Below, piece by piece: positions 1 to 12,057 of a stretch of DNA of 64,000 nt (the stretch's first letter is position 1; each line of letters opens with the position of its first letter). The DNA comes from Cycas panzhihuaensis. Its lineage: Eukaryota > Cycadophyta. The DNA lies in assembly GCA_023213395.1 (NCBI GenBank), contig CM041465.1, forward strand, positions 61,945,741 to 62,009,740, read 5' to 3'. Both the position numbers and the translations under genes were made by a program. The notes under the pieces were generated by a model that searched no databases, was not told where the DNA came from, and saw only the letters and a program-made list of their open reading frames with translations.

Positions 1-1
1 T

Positions 2-480
2 CATCCACGATATCAAGCTGCTCACTTAAAGAGACAAGGGGAACCCCAACAACATGAATACCCTCCAAGAAATCCTAACGCTCTAAGAAATCTCGACCAA
101 AGGAGACAAGTTGAGAATCATCCTTGCTATCCACATTGTTACAGGAATTCTCAACCTTCAAGATTAACTCAGGAGTATCGCGACCACCAACCAAGAAACA
201 ATCCTCCTCAATCTTATAAGGAAAGAGGGAGATCTTTTAATATTAGTCATTCTCAACTAAGAAGTTGAAGCCTAAGTTATGGGAGAAGAGATCCACCATA
301 TTATACTTATTATCATAAAAGTGGTCACACTGAAGATAAATGTTCTTCAAAATATGGACCACCATCTAGAGGACATGCTTCAAATTTAGAATCCAAAATT
401 AATAATAGGTTATTTCTATCCAGTTTTTTAGCTAAGGAAGAAGAGAATGATAGTTGGTATATTGATTCAGGTTGCTCAAC
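2..480 (+). pseudogene. gag: copia-1 gag C-terminus and start of protease (decayed)
   Basis: The frame starting at base 2 gives a Pro/Gln/Arg-rich gag tail with one TAG stop near 271. A nucleocapsid knuckle follows at about 307-350, reading YTYYHKSGHTEDKC. The copia knuckle is CX2CX4HX4C; here the first two cysteines are Tyr (TAT), while His and the last Cys remain. At about 454-492 the same frame reaches the protease motif WYIDSGCSTHMT, with the catalytic Asp-Ser-Gly intact. Gag would package the RNA; the lost cysteines should abolish zinc binding. No start codon is visible because the gene begins outside the window. Confidence 0.8.
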
Positions 481-484
481 CCAC

Positions 485-1741
485 ATGACCCATAAAGAAC
501 ATTTATTTCAAACCTTAGATAAAAATAGAAAAAGGTCAATCATGTTTGGAGATAATACTTCTTACAAATCAGTTAGGAAAGGTAGCATAACCTTGTTGAC
601 TAATATTGGTGAATATAGATACTTAGATGATGTCTTATATGTTCCTGCCCTAAGGAAAAACTTGTTATCAGTAGGACAGATGATGGGACAAGATTATAAG
701 GTGAATTTTGACAATGGCAAATGTGTCATTAAAGACAAAAAGAAAAATAAAGCTATTGTTGCTAGAGGTATATTGACTAAAGATCATTTATTTAAACTTA
801 TCTTAACCCCTTCAAATAGCTATGCCCTTAGAACTTCAACTATTATGGACAATGATTTATGGCCTAAACATTTTGGTCATCTTAACTACAATAGTTTAAC
901 CCTTATAAAAAGGTTAGATATAGTTAATTGTTTACCACCTTTTGATGTTAATAAAAAGTTGTGTGAGGGATGCCTTCTTGGCAAACAACATAGAAAAAAC
1001 TTTCTGAATTTTAGCTATCGAGCATTTACCCCCCTTCAACTGGTATACATAGATATTTGTGAACCAATGACTACTCCCTCATTGATAGGTTCCAAGTATT
1101 TTCTCACATTTATTGATGACTTTACAAGAAAGATATGGGTGTTCTTTTTAAAATATAAATCTGATGCTTTCGATCACTTTATTGACTTTAAAACCTTCGT
1201 TAAGTGATAAAGTAGATATCATATCCTTTCACTAAGATCAAATAATGGTGGAGAGTTTACATCTAATGATTTCAAGGATTATTGTATCTGTCATGGGATT
1301 AAAAGATAACTTACCAACCCCTACACCCCATAACAAAATGGTGTAGTAGAAAGAAAAAATAGAACCATCATAGAAATGGCACAATGTATGTTTAAAGATA
1401 AAAACTTAGGCCATGAATTTTGGGCTGAAGTAGTTCATACAAATGTCTATCTACTTAATAGATGTTCCACCAAAGCACTTAGGTGGAAAACTCTAAAAGA
1501 AGCATGAACCAGTTATAAACCAAGTATATATCATCTAAGGGTATTTGGATGTCTAGCTTATGCCCATATTCCTGATCAAAGAATAATTAAATTAGATGAC
1601 CATAGTGTAAAATGTATCTTTATTGGATATAGTAGATCCTCAAAATCCTACAAAGTTTATGATCTAAAATCAAGAAAAGTTATAGTGAGTAGAGACGTCA
1701 AATTTCAAGAAGAGACCTACCACAAAAATAATCAAGAATAA
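485..1741 (+). pseudogene. pol: copia-1 protease/GAG-pre-integrase/integrase (decayed)
   Basis: The open part (485-1207) continues from the protease through the GAG-pre-integrase zinc-binding region (LWPKHFGHLNYNSL, then CEGCLLGKQH) into the integrase core. The first catalytic Asp is in YIDICEP. The frame ends at TGA near 1205 and the core resumes in another frame (NNGGEFTSNDF, then NGVVERKNR). The second catalytic Asp, normally TDNGGEF, is Asn (AAT at 1241-1243); the Glu is present. Further TAG and TGA stops follow at about 1330 and 1505. The conserved C-terminal part (HLRVFGCLAYAH, CIFIGYS) can be read to about 1700. Integrase inserts the cDNA into the host chromosome; this copy cannot. Confidence 0.85.
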
Positions 1742-1751
1742 CATAAGGACA

Positions 1752-3520
1752 TTGCCATTAGATTTGACACATCAAATAAATCCAAATATGTGCCTCCTAT
1801 GTGGAGAAATATCCAGGAATCTACTAGGGAAGAAACAACATCTATCCAAGAACCCACTAGGGAAGAAACAACATCTTAACCTCTATCATCTACCCAAATG
1901 GGTTCAATGCAACTATGACTTAGGAAATATATTGGATAATAATAGAAGATCTACATGCTCATGTAGGGTCAACTTTACTCTAATGAGTAAGGTGCTCGAA
2001 ATTCATGAGCCTCAAACCTTTGATGAGCCTAATCAACATGAATGTTGGCAGAAAGCCATGAAAGAGGAATATAAGTCCATTATTAAGAATGATACTTGGG
2101 AACTTGTAGTTTTACCACTAATGAAGAAAGTTATTGGTACCAAATGGGTCTATAAGACCAAGTTCCACTCATACGGCTCCATCAACAAATATAAAGATTG
2201 ATTGGTAGTAAAAGGATATGACCAAAGAGAAGGCATAGACTATACAAAAACATTTTCCCCTATCACTAAGATGGAATCTATTCACATGATGATAAGTTTA
2301 GCCATCCAAATGGGTTAGAAACTTTATCAAATAGAGTTAAATGTGATTTCTTAAATCATTATGTCAAAGAAGACATCCGTGTTACTCAACCCCTTGGTTT
2401 TGAAGTTAAGGGGGAAGAAAACAAAGTGTACAAGTTAAAGAAGGCACTATATGGTCTAAAACAAGCACCTAGGGCTTGGTATTCCTACATATATAAATAT
2501 TTTAAAAATCAAGGATTTGAAAGATCTCAAGTAGATCTAAACTTATACACCTAAATTAAGGGAAATTCGATATTAATTGTAGGACTCTATATAGACGATT
2601 TAATTTATACCAGAAATGACTCCCATCTTTTACATCAATTTAAAGATGCTATGTGTAAGGAATTTAAAATGATAGACTTAGGCCTGATGCATTAATTCCT
2701 AGGATTGGAAGTTTGGCAAGATAAATAAGGAATATTTATTTCTCAACATAAATATATATTGGATCTTCTACAAAGATTCAAAATGACAAATTACAAACCA
2801 TTGACAATACCAACAGAAATTAGAATCAAACTTTCTAAGACAGATGACTTGACTTCGGTTGATTCCACACTCTATATACAACTCATTGGTAGCCTAATAT
2901 ATTTAACATCTACTCAACTAGATATAACAGATTTAGTCAATGTGGTGTCTAGGTTCATATAGGATCCAAAGACATCTCATTGGCAAGCTGCCAAAAGAAT
3001 CCTTAGATATCTTAAAAGGACTCCAGATTTTAGGTTATAATACAAAGTCACATCCAAATTTTAATTAACTGGTTACACAGATTCAAATTGGGCTAGTGAT
3101 GTTGATGATAGAAAGTATGCCATGGATTATGTATTCAGTATGGGTTTAGTAGTAGTAGCTTGGAGTATGAAGAAACAAAATACCATTTCCTTATCCATAG
3201 TCGAGGCAGACTACAAAGCCATAGGTTTAGGAGCTTGTGAATTAATATGGTTAAGAAGACTTTTATAGGATTTTTAGATTAAACAATAAGGTCCCACTAG
3301 GATTTGGTGTGACAATTAAAGCACTATTCAAATAGCTAAAAATCCAGTATTCCATGGAAGAACAAAACATATTGAGACTCAACACCACTTCATTCAAGAA
3401 CTTATATAAGCAGATGAGATAGAGTTAACTTATTATAGTATTGAACAACATATAGTAAATATTTTTACAAAGGCTTTTGGAAAGATCAAATTTGAGAAAT
3501 TCAGAGACAATTTAGGGGCA
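1752..3520 (+). pseudogene. pol: copia-1 reverse transcriptase and RNase H (decayed)
   Basis: RT begins with the copia signature WQKAMKEEYKSIIKNDTWEL at about 2046-2105, then GTKWVYKTKF. It continues in shifting frames with TAG/TGA stops. The catalytic box LYIDDL at about 2587-2604 keeps both Asp residues. KKALYGLKQAPRAWY (about 2440-2480) is well conserved. RNase H follows: TDSNWASD near 3080, EADYKA near 3204, WCDN near 3308 and the terminal TKHIETQHHFI near 3365. All the RNase H landmarks are present, but several stops break the frame. Confidence 0.85.
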
Positions 3521-3524
3521 AGAA

Positions 3525-3872
3525 TGTTAGGAATAATCCCAATGTCATTAAAGTACCTATGTGCTTAGGGCCTCTCAAAGCCACCTTTGAGGGCACCTAG
3601 GGCACCTTGAGCCTCCCAATAGCCACCAGGAGTTGACACCACTTTCTTAAGGTACACGCTTTCATTTATTGTTTTTAATTTTTTAATATATTTTGAATTA
3701 TCTATTGACTAACGTGCATGTAGGGTAATGGCACTTTTTGCCTCCCCAAAATCACTATTTAAAGGGTGGGAATACCTCCCTAGTATTTTTTAATACCGCT
3801 AACTATAAAAAATCACCAGTTACTCAAGATGTAATCTTTCTAAAGTCCTGCTCTTCTTCTCTAGCTCCATCA
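3525..3872 (+). repeat. 3' LTR of copia-1
   Basis: It starts with TGTTAGGAATAATCCC directly after the purine tract that follows the RNase H end. The proposed end is ...CTCCATCA, the last CA before copia-2 coding sequence resumes, giving about 348 bp. The start is well supported; the end is an inference because the 5' LTR lies outside the window. Confidence 0.6.
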
Positions 3873-3881
3873 ATATTAAAA

Positions 3882-4760
3882 TTGATCATTTAAGAAAACT
3901 ACATGCCACGCTTCCTCGTATTCCTAGGCTCTCCTCCAAGCCTTCTAAATGCAAAGCATGTATCATTGCCAAATCTCAAAGATAACATTTTTCTTGTAGT
4001 CAGTGGAAATCTAGCCAACTTTGGTAGCTTATACACTTAGATGTATGTGGTCCTATGCCCATCCCTTCTCTCAAACAGAAGTGGTACTATATTACTTTCA
4101 TTGATGATTTTACTAAGAAAGTATGGGTTACTTTTCTTATAAAGAAAGATGAAGCTTTGTCTATGTTTCAATCTTTTAAGGCATGTGTGGAAAATGAATT
4201 TGGATTCAAGATCAAAATACTCATAACTAATAATGGTGGGGAGTACACGTCCAATGAGTTTGAATTGTACCTATGCCAACATGGAATCAAATATTAGACC
4301 ATTATTACAAGTACACCCTAGCAAAATAGAGTTACTAAGCACACGAATAAGACCATCATGAACATGGCTCGTGCTATGCTAGTATATAATTATGTCCCTA
4401 TCTATCTTCAGGATGAGGCTATCTGAACTGTTGTGTATTGCATCAACACTGTAGTCCCTCTAATCTTGGCCCCTCTCCACATGAAATATGGTATAGAAAA
4501 ACTACCTCTATCTCCCACTTTAGAATTTTTAGCTCTACTTGTTATGCTCACATTCTATAGGAACACATAAATAAGCTCTAAGATAGAGCCCTCAAAGGTA
4601 TCTGTGTTAAATACTCTATGGACAAAAAAGGGTACAAGATTTTTATACCTTCCCAATGTAAAATTATCATCATTAGAGTTGTTATCTTTGTAGAGACTAA
4701 AGATTAATTACTTAGACTTTACTCTAAGATACCTTCATACCAATTTAATGATGCAACCAA
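3882..4760 (+). pseudogene. pol: copia-2 integrase (decayed)
   Basis: The frame begins with the end of the zinc-binding region (LSSKPSKCKACIIAKSQ), then LIHLDVCGPM with the first catalytic Asp. The open stretch 4055-4297 covers the core (YYITFIDDFTKKVWVTF). The second catalytic Asp is Asn (ITNNGGEY, codon 4229-4231). The third catalytic residue, Glu in the usual AER, is Lys (TKH). With two of three DDE residues gone, catalysis would be lost. Downstream parts show stops and frameshifts. Upstream, the WHxRLGH-like half of the zinc domain is absent because copia-1 inserted there. Confidence 0.85.
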
Positions 4761-5229
4761 ATTTAATGTCCAGATTCTAAAATTTAGGGGGGGGGATGCT
4801 TAATAGTTGCTCAAAATCTTAAAATCTAATAATAGAGCCCTAGAGGATACAAGCTATAACTCCTAGCTAATGTGTACATATATAGCACCGTCATTTGTGA
4901 ATAACTAAGTTGACAAAGGCAAAGCCATAGTAGAAATACCTTCTTCTCCAACATTAGTGACTGGCCCATTTTCTCTAGCATCATCAACTTCCTTTGTGCC
5001 AAACATTTCACATGATCTTTTTCAGGATCAAAATAAAGACCAAGAGGCTATGGAAATGAAAACCTCATTCCCAACTCAAGGTTTTTATGAAGCCTACCAA
5101 CTACACAAGGATATATGACCAGATGAGGTAGGAAAAACTAGCACTAGAAGTGCCTATAGAGCAAGGATGCATGAACCACTTTCTGTTAAGCTTGAACCAA
5201 CAAAATTGCATCTTGTTCTTAGTGAAGAG

Positions 5230-6180
5230 CCTCTAACGTACCAAGAATCTATAAATCATGCAGCTTAGAGAAATGTCATAAATGAAGAGTACCAATCTCT
5301 TATTAAGAATGATACATGGGAGCTTGTTGATCTACCACTTAGAAGAAAGATAGTTCAAAATAAATGGGTGTTAAGAAAGAAGTACAGATCAGATGGGACC
5401 CTAGAAAAACATAAGGTGAGGTTGGTAGCAAAAGCATTCACATAAAGAGAATGCATTCACTACATTGAAATCTTTATTCCTATGACCTAGTGGCCTATAA
5501 TCAAAACTCTTATAGCCTTAGCTGCTCAACAGGGTTAAAAAATCCACCAACTTGATGTTAAGACCATATTTCGTAATGGGGACCTTAAAGAAGAAATTTA
5601 TATGGCTTAGCCAGAAGGATATGAGATATTCGATCAGGAGCATAAGGTTTGCAGTCTCATAAAGTCCTTATATGGCCTAAATAAGCCCCTCATTCTTGGT
5701 TTACCAAGTTGTCTAAAAGAATAAGGTAACGTAGATATGAGGTTTGTGACTATCAAGATATTGATGTAATATTATTCATCAAGTTCTAAAATAATAAAGT
5801 CACTTAGCTCTTAATCTTTATGGATGATATACTAATAATAGGGAATAGTGAATAGGTAATCAACTAATTGAAGAAAGACCTTGCTAAAACTTTTGAATTG
5901 TCTAACATCAGGTTGATGAAATATTACTTAGGAATTGAAGTAACTCAAAAGAATGGAAAAATCTTTCTCTCCTAAGAAAAATATATCAATGATCTTCTAA
6001 CAAAGTTTTAGTTGGAAGGTACTCAATCGATGGATACATGTATGGAACCTAATGTTAAACTCGTAGCTGATGGTGATACTAGGGGGCAGACACAACACTC
6101 TACAGGAAACTTGTAGGTAGTCTCATTTATACTACCAATACAAGGCTAGATATTGTATACTTTATTGGTATTCTTGCAAG
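5230..6180 (+). pseudogene. pol: copia-2 reverse transcriptase (decayed)
   Basis: RT is recognisable from EYQSLIKNDTWELVDLP (about 5287-5337) and NKWVLRKKYRSDG. The catalytic box FMDDILIIGNS at about 5818-5850 keeps both Asp residues. The thumb region includes MKYYLGIEV (about 5918-5944). Many stops are TAG where the copia A homologue or the family consensus has Gln or Trp. RT would copy the element RNA into cDNA; this copy is dead. Confidence 0.82.
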
Positions 6181-6184
6181 ATTA

Positions 6185-6770
6185 ATGATAAATCTTAAGC
6201 AGAATCACTGGCAAGTTACAATACGAGTGTTGATATACTTGAAGATTACTAGCAAATATGGTTTATTGTATGAACCCAATGTAGAATTTAAACTTTATGC
6301 ATATACATACTCAGACTTTATTGAAGATAAAGAAATAGAAAGATCTATATTTAGGTACATAACATTTCTTAGAACAACACCAATATCATGGAGATCTAGA
6401 TAGTAGAAGATGGTTACAGACTCAACTGTCAAAGTTGAATATATTACTACTTTTGAGACAAGCAAGGAGGTGATATGGTTTAGAAAATTATTGAATACAT
6501 TAAATGCCACCCAAACAAGTTCTTCTAGCTTTTATGTAGATAATTAATCTTAATCTAAATGGATAAAAATCTTGTATTTCATGATCATACCAAATATATA
6601 AGTACAAAAGTTCATAGAATTAGAGAACTAGTTCATGATAGCACAATTCAACTAGAGTACTACCCCATAATAGATCAAGTGGCTGATGCCTTTACCAAAC
6701 CACTAAAGAGAGTGAAGTTTGAATAGTTTCAAAGGCAACTCAACCTTAGGGCCTCCATCTCTAACTAATT
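6185..6770 (+). pseudogene. pol: copia-2 RNase H (decayed)
   Basis: The frame from 6185 reads the RT/RNase H connection (HWQVTIRVLIYLK) and the start of RNase H, with the first acidic site at TYSDFIEDKE. It stops at TAG near 6401. Further domain parts can be read to about 6760, ending in the usual copia tail (VADAFTKPLKRVKF). It degrades the RNA strand of the hybrid during cDNA synthesis. The open frame on the opposite strand at 6295-6510 is a shadow. Confidence 0.8.
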
Positions 6771-7202
6771 AAAGGAGATGGTAATATGACTATCATACTC
6801 CATTTCATTTGTAAAAATCCTTTGTAGGCATGAAAGGATAAGAGCAAATCTCTACTCTATCCCATTCGTAAAAACCCCTTTGTGGGTGTGAAAGGATAAG
6901 GGATGTATTATTTCATAAAATTAAAACCTCTGAAAACCTAAAAGGGCATGGGGGATGACCAAATAGTATATGGAGACTTAATAAATTTTAGCTACAAAAT
7001 TCATTTTACTAATTGGCTATCTAGCTTCATTTAAAGAGTCGCCTAAGCCAAGTTAGTAGATTAGAAAATCTGTGGGTTTTATTCTCCATGAGAGTTTTCT
7101 ATAAAAGTGTCATAATAGTTTGCTTTGTAAGAGGCTCAAATAAATACCTCATAAGATAGAATAAAATATGATGAAATAACCTTCTACCATTAAGGGAAAG
7201 AT
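6771..7202 (+). other. copia-2 3' untranslated spacer and purine tract
   Basis: AT-rich non-coding sequence lies between the RNase H end and the 3' LTR. It contains a short internal repetition (AAAACCC...TGTGGG...GAAAGGATAAG) also seen in copia A at about 55.80-55.89 kb. The last bases, AAGGGAAAGAT, form the purine primer for plus-strand synthesis. No gene is seen. Confidence 0.65.
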
Positions 7203-7503
7203 TGAAATAGGTTAATATCACAAGGTCATTACATTAGTTGATTATTTCTAAAAAGGGTCTTAAGTCAACTTTAAATTAGATCAATGAAGTAAAATGAAAT
7301 TTTATGTGCATTATGTGTAATTTTATTTCACCTAACTCTAATTCTCCATCTCCTAATATAAAAGTAAAATCTCAATGGAAAAGGCTCATTCTTACCTCCC
7401 TGTTTTATGAGAGCTACTCTCTTTCTCTCAAATCTTTCTTGCTCTCATGTTTGCCTTTGTGTTTAATGCATGGAGATGAAGGATAAATCCACTCTTTTTA
7501 CTA
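7203..7503 (+). repeat. 3' LTR of copia-2
   Basis: It starts TGAAATAGGTTAATAT and is recognisably homologous to the 311-bp copia A LTR at 48930-49240, sharing the ...AAATCTCAA...CTCATTCT.ACCTCC... block. The end is placed at 7503 by alignment by eye with the copia A LTR end (CTTTCCTTCA versus CTTTTTACTA). Beyond it, the chromovirus integrase resumes. Confidence 0.6.
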
Positions 7504-8165
7504 ACTTATCAAAACATTTCTTATTAGAAGAAGCTTGAAAATTTTGGGTTCCTATCATTAATAATGGTCTGAGAAAACCCATATAATTTATAGGTTTCTT
7601 TGATAAATACTTTAGCTAGTTGTGGAACTTTATAATTAAATTAAATGGATATAAAGTAGACGACTTTTATAAAGAAATTTACTACTACATAAATGGCATT
7701 CTTTCCTTCTAATTTTGGTAAGATTGTAATAAATTCCATGCTAATGCTTTCCTATTTTTATTATGGAATAAGTAGATGTTACAACTATCTTAGAGTTATA
7801 TCCTTATACTTATTTGCTTGGAAAATTGAATATTCAATTATGATTTCCTTGAATTTTTTTTTTTCATTCCCTTCTAGAAGAATGATTGTTTAGCTCTAAG
7901 ATATGTCTTGTAGAAGCCTTTATGTCCTACAATTAGTAATATATATGATTTATTTAATAGTTTGGTATGGAATGATGAATTTATCCTTAGGAATATTTGA
8001 TCCTTATATCATAAGATATCATTTTTTTAAATTTAAATTTATCATCTTTCCCTTATCGAACCTTTTGAATATGTTGTTTAAGATTAAGATCTTTAGTGTA
8101 TTCATATTGTATTTTTGTTATCTATATTGGTTCTATTGTTGAAATTACTTTCAATTTATATTCCA
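7504..8165 (-). pseudogene. pol: chromovirus integrase, N-terminal and core part (decayed)
   Basis: On the minus strand the core signature WESISMEFITILPK followed by GKNAIYVVVDKF is at about 7760-7690. It is the Ty3/gypsy core start; the first catalytic Asp (normally MDFI) is Glu here. Around 7540 the next signature reads TIINDRNPKF, with the second catalytic Asp retained. The sequence then stops at the copia-2 LTR boundary. The zinc-finger region at 7.8-8.1 kb is too decayed to read with confidence. Frameshifts and stops are frequent. Confidence 0.72.
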
Positions 8166-8169
8166 TATT

Positions 8170-8600
8170 TAATTATGATTCCTCATCTTTTTAAGATAAA
8201 GCATCTACCACCATATTATTTGTATCCTTGTTATATATTACATCAAAATCAAATACTTATATTTTACTAACCTATTTTTGTTATTATAGAGATAACCCTT
8301 TTTGTTTTAACAAATATTGTAAGCTATTATGATCTATTTTTACTATGAATTTACTACCTGATAGATATTGATTCCATTTAATTAAGCCATGTATAATGGC
8401 CAACATTTCCTTATCGTAGTTAGACTTGAGCAATCCTCTATTGTATAATTTTCTACTTTCAAATGTGATAGCCTTTCCTTCTTGTATCAATACTACTTTA
8501 ATTCCTATTCTTGATGCATCACATTCTATTGTAAAATTTTTAGAAAAATTGGGCAAAGTTATCACCAGAAGGTGGGTCATGATCTATTTGAGTTGTTTAA
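8170..8600 (-). pseudogene. pol: chromovirus RNase H (decayed)
   Basis: The open frame 8580-8284 (98 codons) holds LPNFSKNFTIECDASRIGI, with the first catalytic Asp, then the Glu region (NYDKEMLAIIHGLIKW). KIDHNSLQYLLKQK carries the third acidic site. The domain tail (FDFDVIY.KDTNNMVVDALS) continues past a stop to about 8170. All four acidic sites can be recognised. Start and stop of the open frame are accidental, since RNase H is an internal part of pol. Confidence 0.85.
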
Positions 8601-9560
8601 AACATATTATTACTTCTTCATTCCATTAGAAGGAATCTCTTTCTACTAAGTAGGTTAACACAACCATTTTTTGTGTATAAATTTTAACAAAAGGATGATA
8701 ATACCCTATTAGCCCTAAAAATCCTTGAAGTTTAGTGATATTAATCCTTGAAGTTTAGTGATATTTTTGGGCATTAACTAATCTTGAATAGCTTTGAATT
8801 TTTTTTAAATCAACTTTTATCCCTACCTTTGAAATGAGGTGACCCAAATATTCTATTTCTTTTATTCCAAAATAACATTTTGATTTATTTGGTAAAAACT
8901 TTTATTTTTTTAAGACACTTTGTACCTAATTAATATGGTTTATATGTTCTTCCTATTTTTTGTTAAATATTAATATATTATCAAAGAAAACTAAGATAAT
9001 TATTTTAGGAATAAACTATGAACTTTATTCATAATAACTTGAAACATAGTCAGTATATTACTAAGGCTAAAAGATATTACCTTAAATTCAAAATAACTAT
9101 GATGTGTGTTAAAGGTAGTCTTATATGTATCCTACGATTTAATTTAAATTTCATGATATCAAAGTTTTAAGTCTATTTTTGAAAAGTATTCTACTCATAA
9201 TCCATCCAGTAACTCATAGATCCTTAGTATAGAAAATTTATTTTTTATTGTAACTCTATTTAACACATAGTAATCTATATACATATGATAAGATCTATCT
9301 TTTTTCCTTATTAGGATTATAGGAGCTACAAAGGTGCTTTTACTAGGAGCTATTACTCCTAGAACTAATTATTTCTATATAAATTTTTAAATTTTATTTT
9401 GATAATGATATGGTTATTTATATGGTTGAATAATAATTGAATTAGTACCTACTTCGAGCTCAATTGGATGTTTTAACCACCTATCTAGGGGTATCTCTAC
9501 TGGAATGTTTTGGAAGATTTCCTTATATTTTTTAATGATATTTTGAAGTTCATTTTCTTT
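8600..9560 (-). pseudogene. pol: chromovirus reverse transcriptase (decayed)
   Basis: Read on the minus strand: IDYYVLNRVTIKNKFSI (about 9280-9230), then KIDLK..YHEI and KTTFNTHHSYFEFK. The catalytic box, expected as FxDD, reads FFDNILIF near 8990, so the second Asp is Asn. The thumb and connection (SKCYFGIKEIEYLGHLIS) lie at about 8880-8820. TAG/TGA stops are common. The KIDLKSGYHQI-type motif is what places it in the chromovirus branch. Confidence 0.82.
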
Positions 9561-10059
9561 TATTATTTATTAATGTGGCAGTTGATTATTAAGCCACTAA
9601 GTTAATATTAATGTGGTTTAACTAAAGTGATTAAGAGAAAAGATGCAAGTTATTTAGAGGATCACAACCCTAATTGGTTGATATCTCTTAGATGAGTATA
9701 AAATCCTTGAGGCCTTATGTATTTAAGGTATCAAATCAATTGTATAATAATAAATGTGATCTAGAAGGATCTTTTGTGGTGGGTTTTTTTCTGGAGAGTA
9801 TTTTTCCATGTAAATCTTGTGTACCATGCATTTGTATTCTATGTGTATTTTTGTTTTCTTCTTGTGTATGGTTAAAGATTTTGTAGATGGTAATATACAT
9901 GTATGATTTCATGTTCCTAAACATTATTGGTATCACTTCTACTTGAATAGAGAAGAGCTAATCCATAATGTTGTGATGACCTTTTTTAATTAAATTTTCT
10001 ATACATTTACATAATATTATTGGATATTCCATAGTTTTCCCATTGAGGGATAATAGTCC

Positions 10060-10440
10060 TATCTTCCTTCTTATATCTCATGGATAATTCATCTAGGTTC
10101 ATTTCGAAAGTCTCTAGGGTTTTTAGCCGCTGGCTTCATAGAATAATGTCTACTCCACCCACATCAAGTACATAAAAATTTTCCTTAATAATGATATCAC
10201 CTATTATGATTTTAAGAATTTCCATTAGGACTTGTCTAGATATAACTTGATGTTCCCTAATAGTTAATTGGAAAGATGATATTCCTGAGGGGAATAACTA
10301 TTGAGTTAAGATTCTATTTATGAAATTATGGATACTTAGATTAAACAAGATTATAATATCTTGATTTTTAATGAATCTCTATAATTTAAATGTATCAAAT
10401 CTTATGAGACCACTAATAACTGAAAATGATATTTTTAAGA
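10060..10440 (-). pseudogene. pol: chromovirus aspartic protease (decayed)
   Basis: On the minus strand at about 10340-10300 the sequence reads LFNLSIHNFINRIL, matching the chromovirus protease D(S/A)G(S/A)THNFI motif; the catalytic Asp-Ser-Gly is replaced by Asn-Leu-Ser. The second protease landmark follows at about 10170-10130 (VLDVGGVDIIL.SQRLKTL), corresponding to the family's PLGGYDVILGMQWL-type block. Between 9560 and 10060 I see only the poorly conserved protease/RT linker. Confidence 0.7.
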
Positions 10441-10499
10441 TGTCTTCCTTATGGTTGCAATGGTTCTCCTAAGCTTCAAAAAGATTTTATTGAATTTCC

Positions 10500-11330
10500 T
10501 CTATACTTTCTTCTTCCTTATTTTTCTCATATTTGTCTACAAGAAATAATACAATTGTATATAACTAACTTTTCTAATATTTGTGATTTGGTATCTATCT
10601 TTTAACACATTTGAAACATAAATTCTTTTTTCTTAAATCTTCTTGGTTAGCTCTTATTCTTTGAAGTACAGGTTTAGTTGGTTGATTGAGACTAGTTAAT
10701 ATTGGACTATGTTAAATTATTAATGGAGGATTAGGACAAGCATAGTGAGGGATATATGGTCTCATTTTTGTTTTCCATAATTTGTTAAACTTATCTTCCT
10801 ATATTTTGGCAAGTTACATTGCTTTATTAAGATCCTTACATTCCTAAATTCTAAGGTTCATTTGGATTTTGATTATCAAACCATCTATATATAATTGGAT
10901 AAGTTGATTAGTCTAGATGTCTTCTAATATATATCTTAACTTTGTGAAGGCTATGTTGTATTCTTCTATAGAACGTATATATTTGAATTTTTGTAACTCG
11001 TAGTAGTAATCATGATTGGTTACTATTTCAAATTGCTTAATGAATAAATAAAGAAACTTTTTCTAGGTTGATAATTAATTTCAAAATGAAGTATGTTTGA
11101 GAAACTATCACCATTCACATGCTATTATGTCCATATGTAGGGTAGCTAAGGCAACTTATTCCATTAGTTCAGTTTCAACTAAACAAAAAAAAAATTCTAT
11201 TTATTGAATCCATCCCCTGGGCTCATGTGACTTCTACTTGATATTAAAATGTTGTATTATAATTTTTTCTAACTTTTTTATTTTTTGTGATTGTATGGTT
11301 TATAAACAATTAAAGTATGTGTGAAAACCC
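10500..11330 (-). pseudogene. gag: chromovirus gag (decayed)
   Basis: Minus-strand translation gives a gag capsid pattern (SIEEYNIAFTKLRYILED at about 10970-10910) and a following hydrophobic helix region (QLIQLYIDGL). A nucleocapsid remnant, NLCFKCVKR (about 10630-10600), keeps two zinc-binding Cys; the downstream His/Cys pattern is damaged. Gag forms the virus-like particle. The N-terminal end is not defined; recognisable sequence fades at about 11.3 kb. Confidence 0.62.
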
Positions 11331-12057
11331 ACTATCTTCTATTAATCAATAGTCAAATTTTGCTATTCATTAAGATATTTCTTGATGGCTTTATTTTTGA
11401 GATTATTTTGAGTAGTTTGATGACCTAAATGAATTTTTATGGTGTGATTTCTAATACATGATTAATGACTCATTGCTTCATCCTTAAAATCCAGGATAAT
11501 TATGTCTTCTTTTCTTCTTGCTATTATGATTATTAATTTGTTTAAAATTTGAAGTAGAATATGGTTTAAGAGAGCATTTAATATCTGAATTACTTTATGG
11601 ATTATATGGGTAACATGTTTGATAATATCTTTTCATATTGAGTTATCTATCATTTCTTTAGTATTCATCACCTTAATAATAATGTAAGGATGATTCCACT
11701 AGTTTGCTTCCATAATTGATAGATTACTACTTTACAATTTATATAAATATAAAATTATATATATCTATATCTATATATATATATATATATATATCAAATA
11801 ATTATATTAATAATATAGTAAATCTAGTAATGAACTATGTAATATACAAATATAATAATGTATATAAAGATATAATATATAAATTATAAGATAGTAACAC
11901 TTTAAGTGACTTTATATTTTTATATTTGTGATGAAAAGGAATTACAAGTAAGAAATGTAGATGCGAGAAGACAAATTCGAGGAACAAAGAGTGACGCAAC
12001 TATGGAATGAAGATACAAAATGGAGGAAAGGAATGGACACCATGTAGGGTGACAAAA
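11331..12057 (-). other. chromovirus gag N-terminus/leader, AT-rich, with TA microsatellite
   Basis: No readable domain is seen. It contains an alternating TA/TCTA tract at about 11758-11795. The last part (11930-12057) is purine-rich (GAAGA, AAAATGG) and matches in character the sequence beyond the inverted-repeat insertion at 16249. This supports both being halves of one leader. The last five bases, CAAAA (12053-12057), are the target duplication. Confidence 0.5.

Larger units (their letters stand above)
1..3872 (+). mobile_element. Ty1/copia retrotransposon copia-1, 5' part outside window
   Basis: Domains run gag C-terminus, protease, integrase, RT, RNase H, then a 3' LTR, which is the copia order. 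The 5' LTR and most of gag lie left of the window. The purine-rich tract before the LTR is AGGGGCAAGAA (about 3514-3524). The LTR end at 3872 is inferred from the point where the copia-2 coding sequence resumes. The element sits inside the integrase gene of copia-2, so it is the younger of the two. All reading frames are interrupted, so it is not autonomous now. Confidence 0.88.
3873..7503 (+). mobile_element. Ty1/copia retrotransposon copia-2, 3' part, interrupted by copia-1
   Basis: Coding sequence starts abruptly inside the GAG-pre-integrase domain, right after the copia-1 LTR. Integrase, RT, RNase H, a purine tract and a 3' LTR follow. It is the same family as copia A at 48.9-61.8 kb: integrase, RT and RNase H match along their length, and both LTRs begin TGAAA(T/G)AGGTTAAT. 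Its missing 5' half must lie left of base 1, beyond copia-1. The right end abuts the chromovirus integrase, so copia-2 inserted into the chromovirus. Confidence 0.85.

Noticed and set aside
7693-8142. Two plus-strand open frames with hydrophobic translations
   Set aside because: Antisense to the chromovirus integrase region; AT-rich shadow frames.
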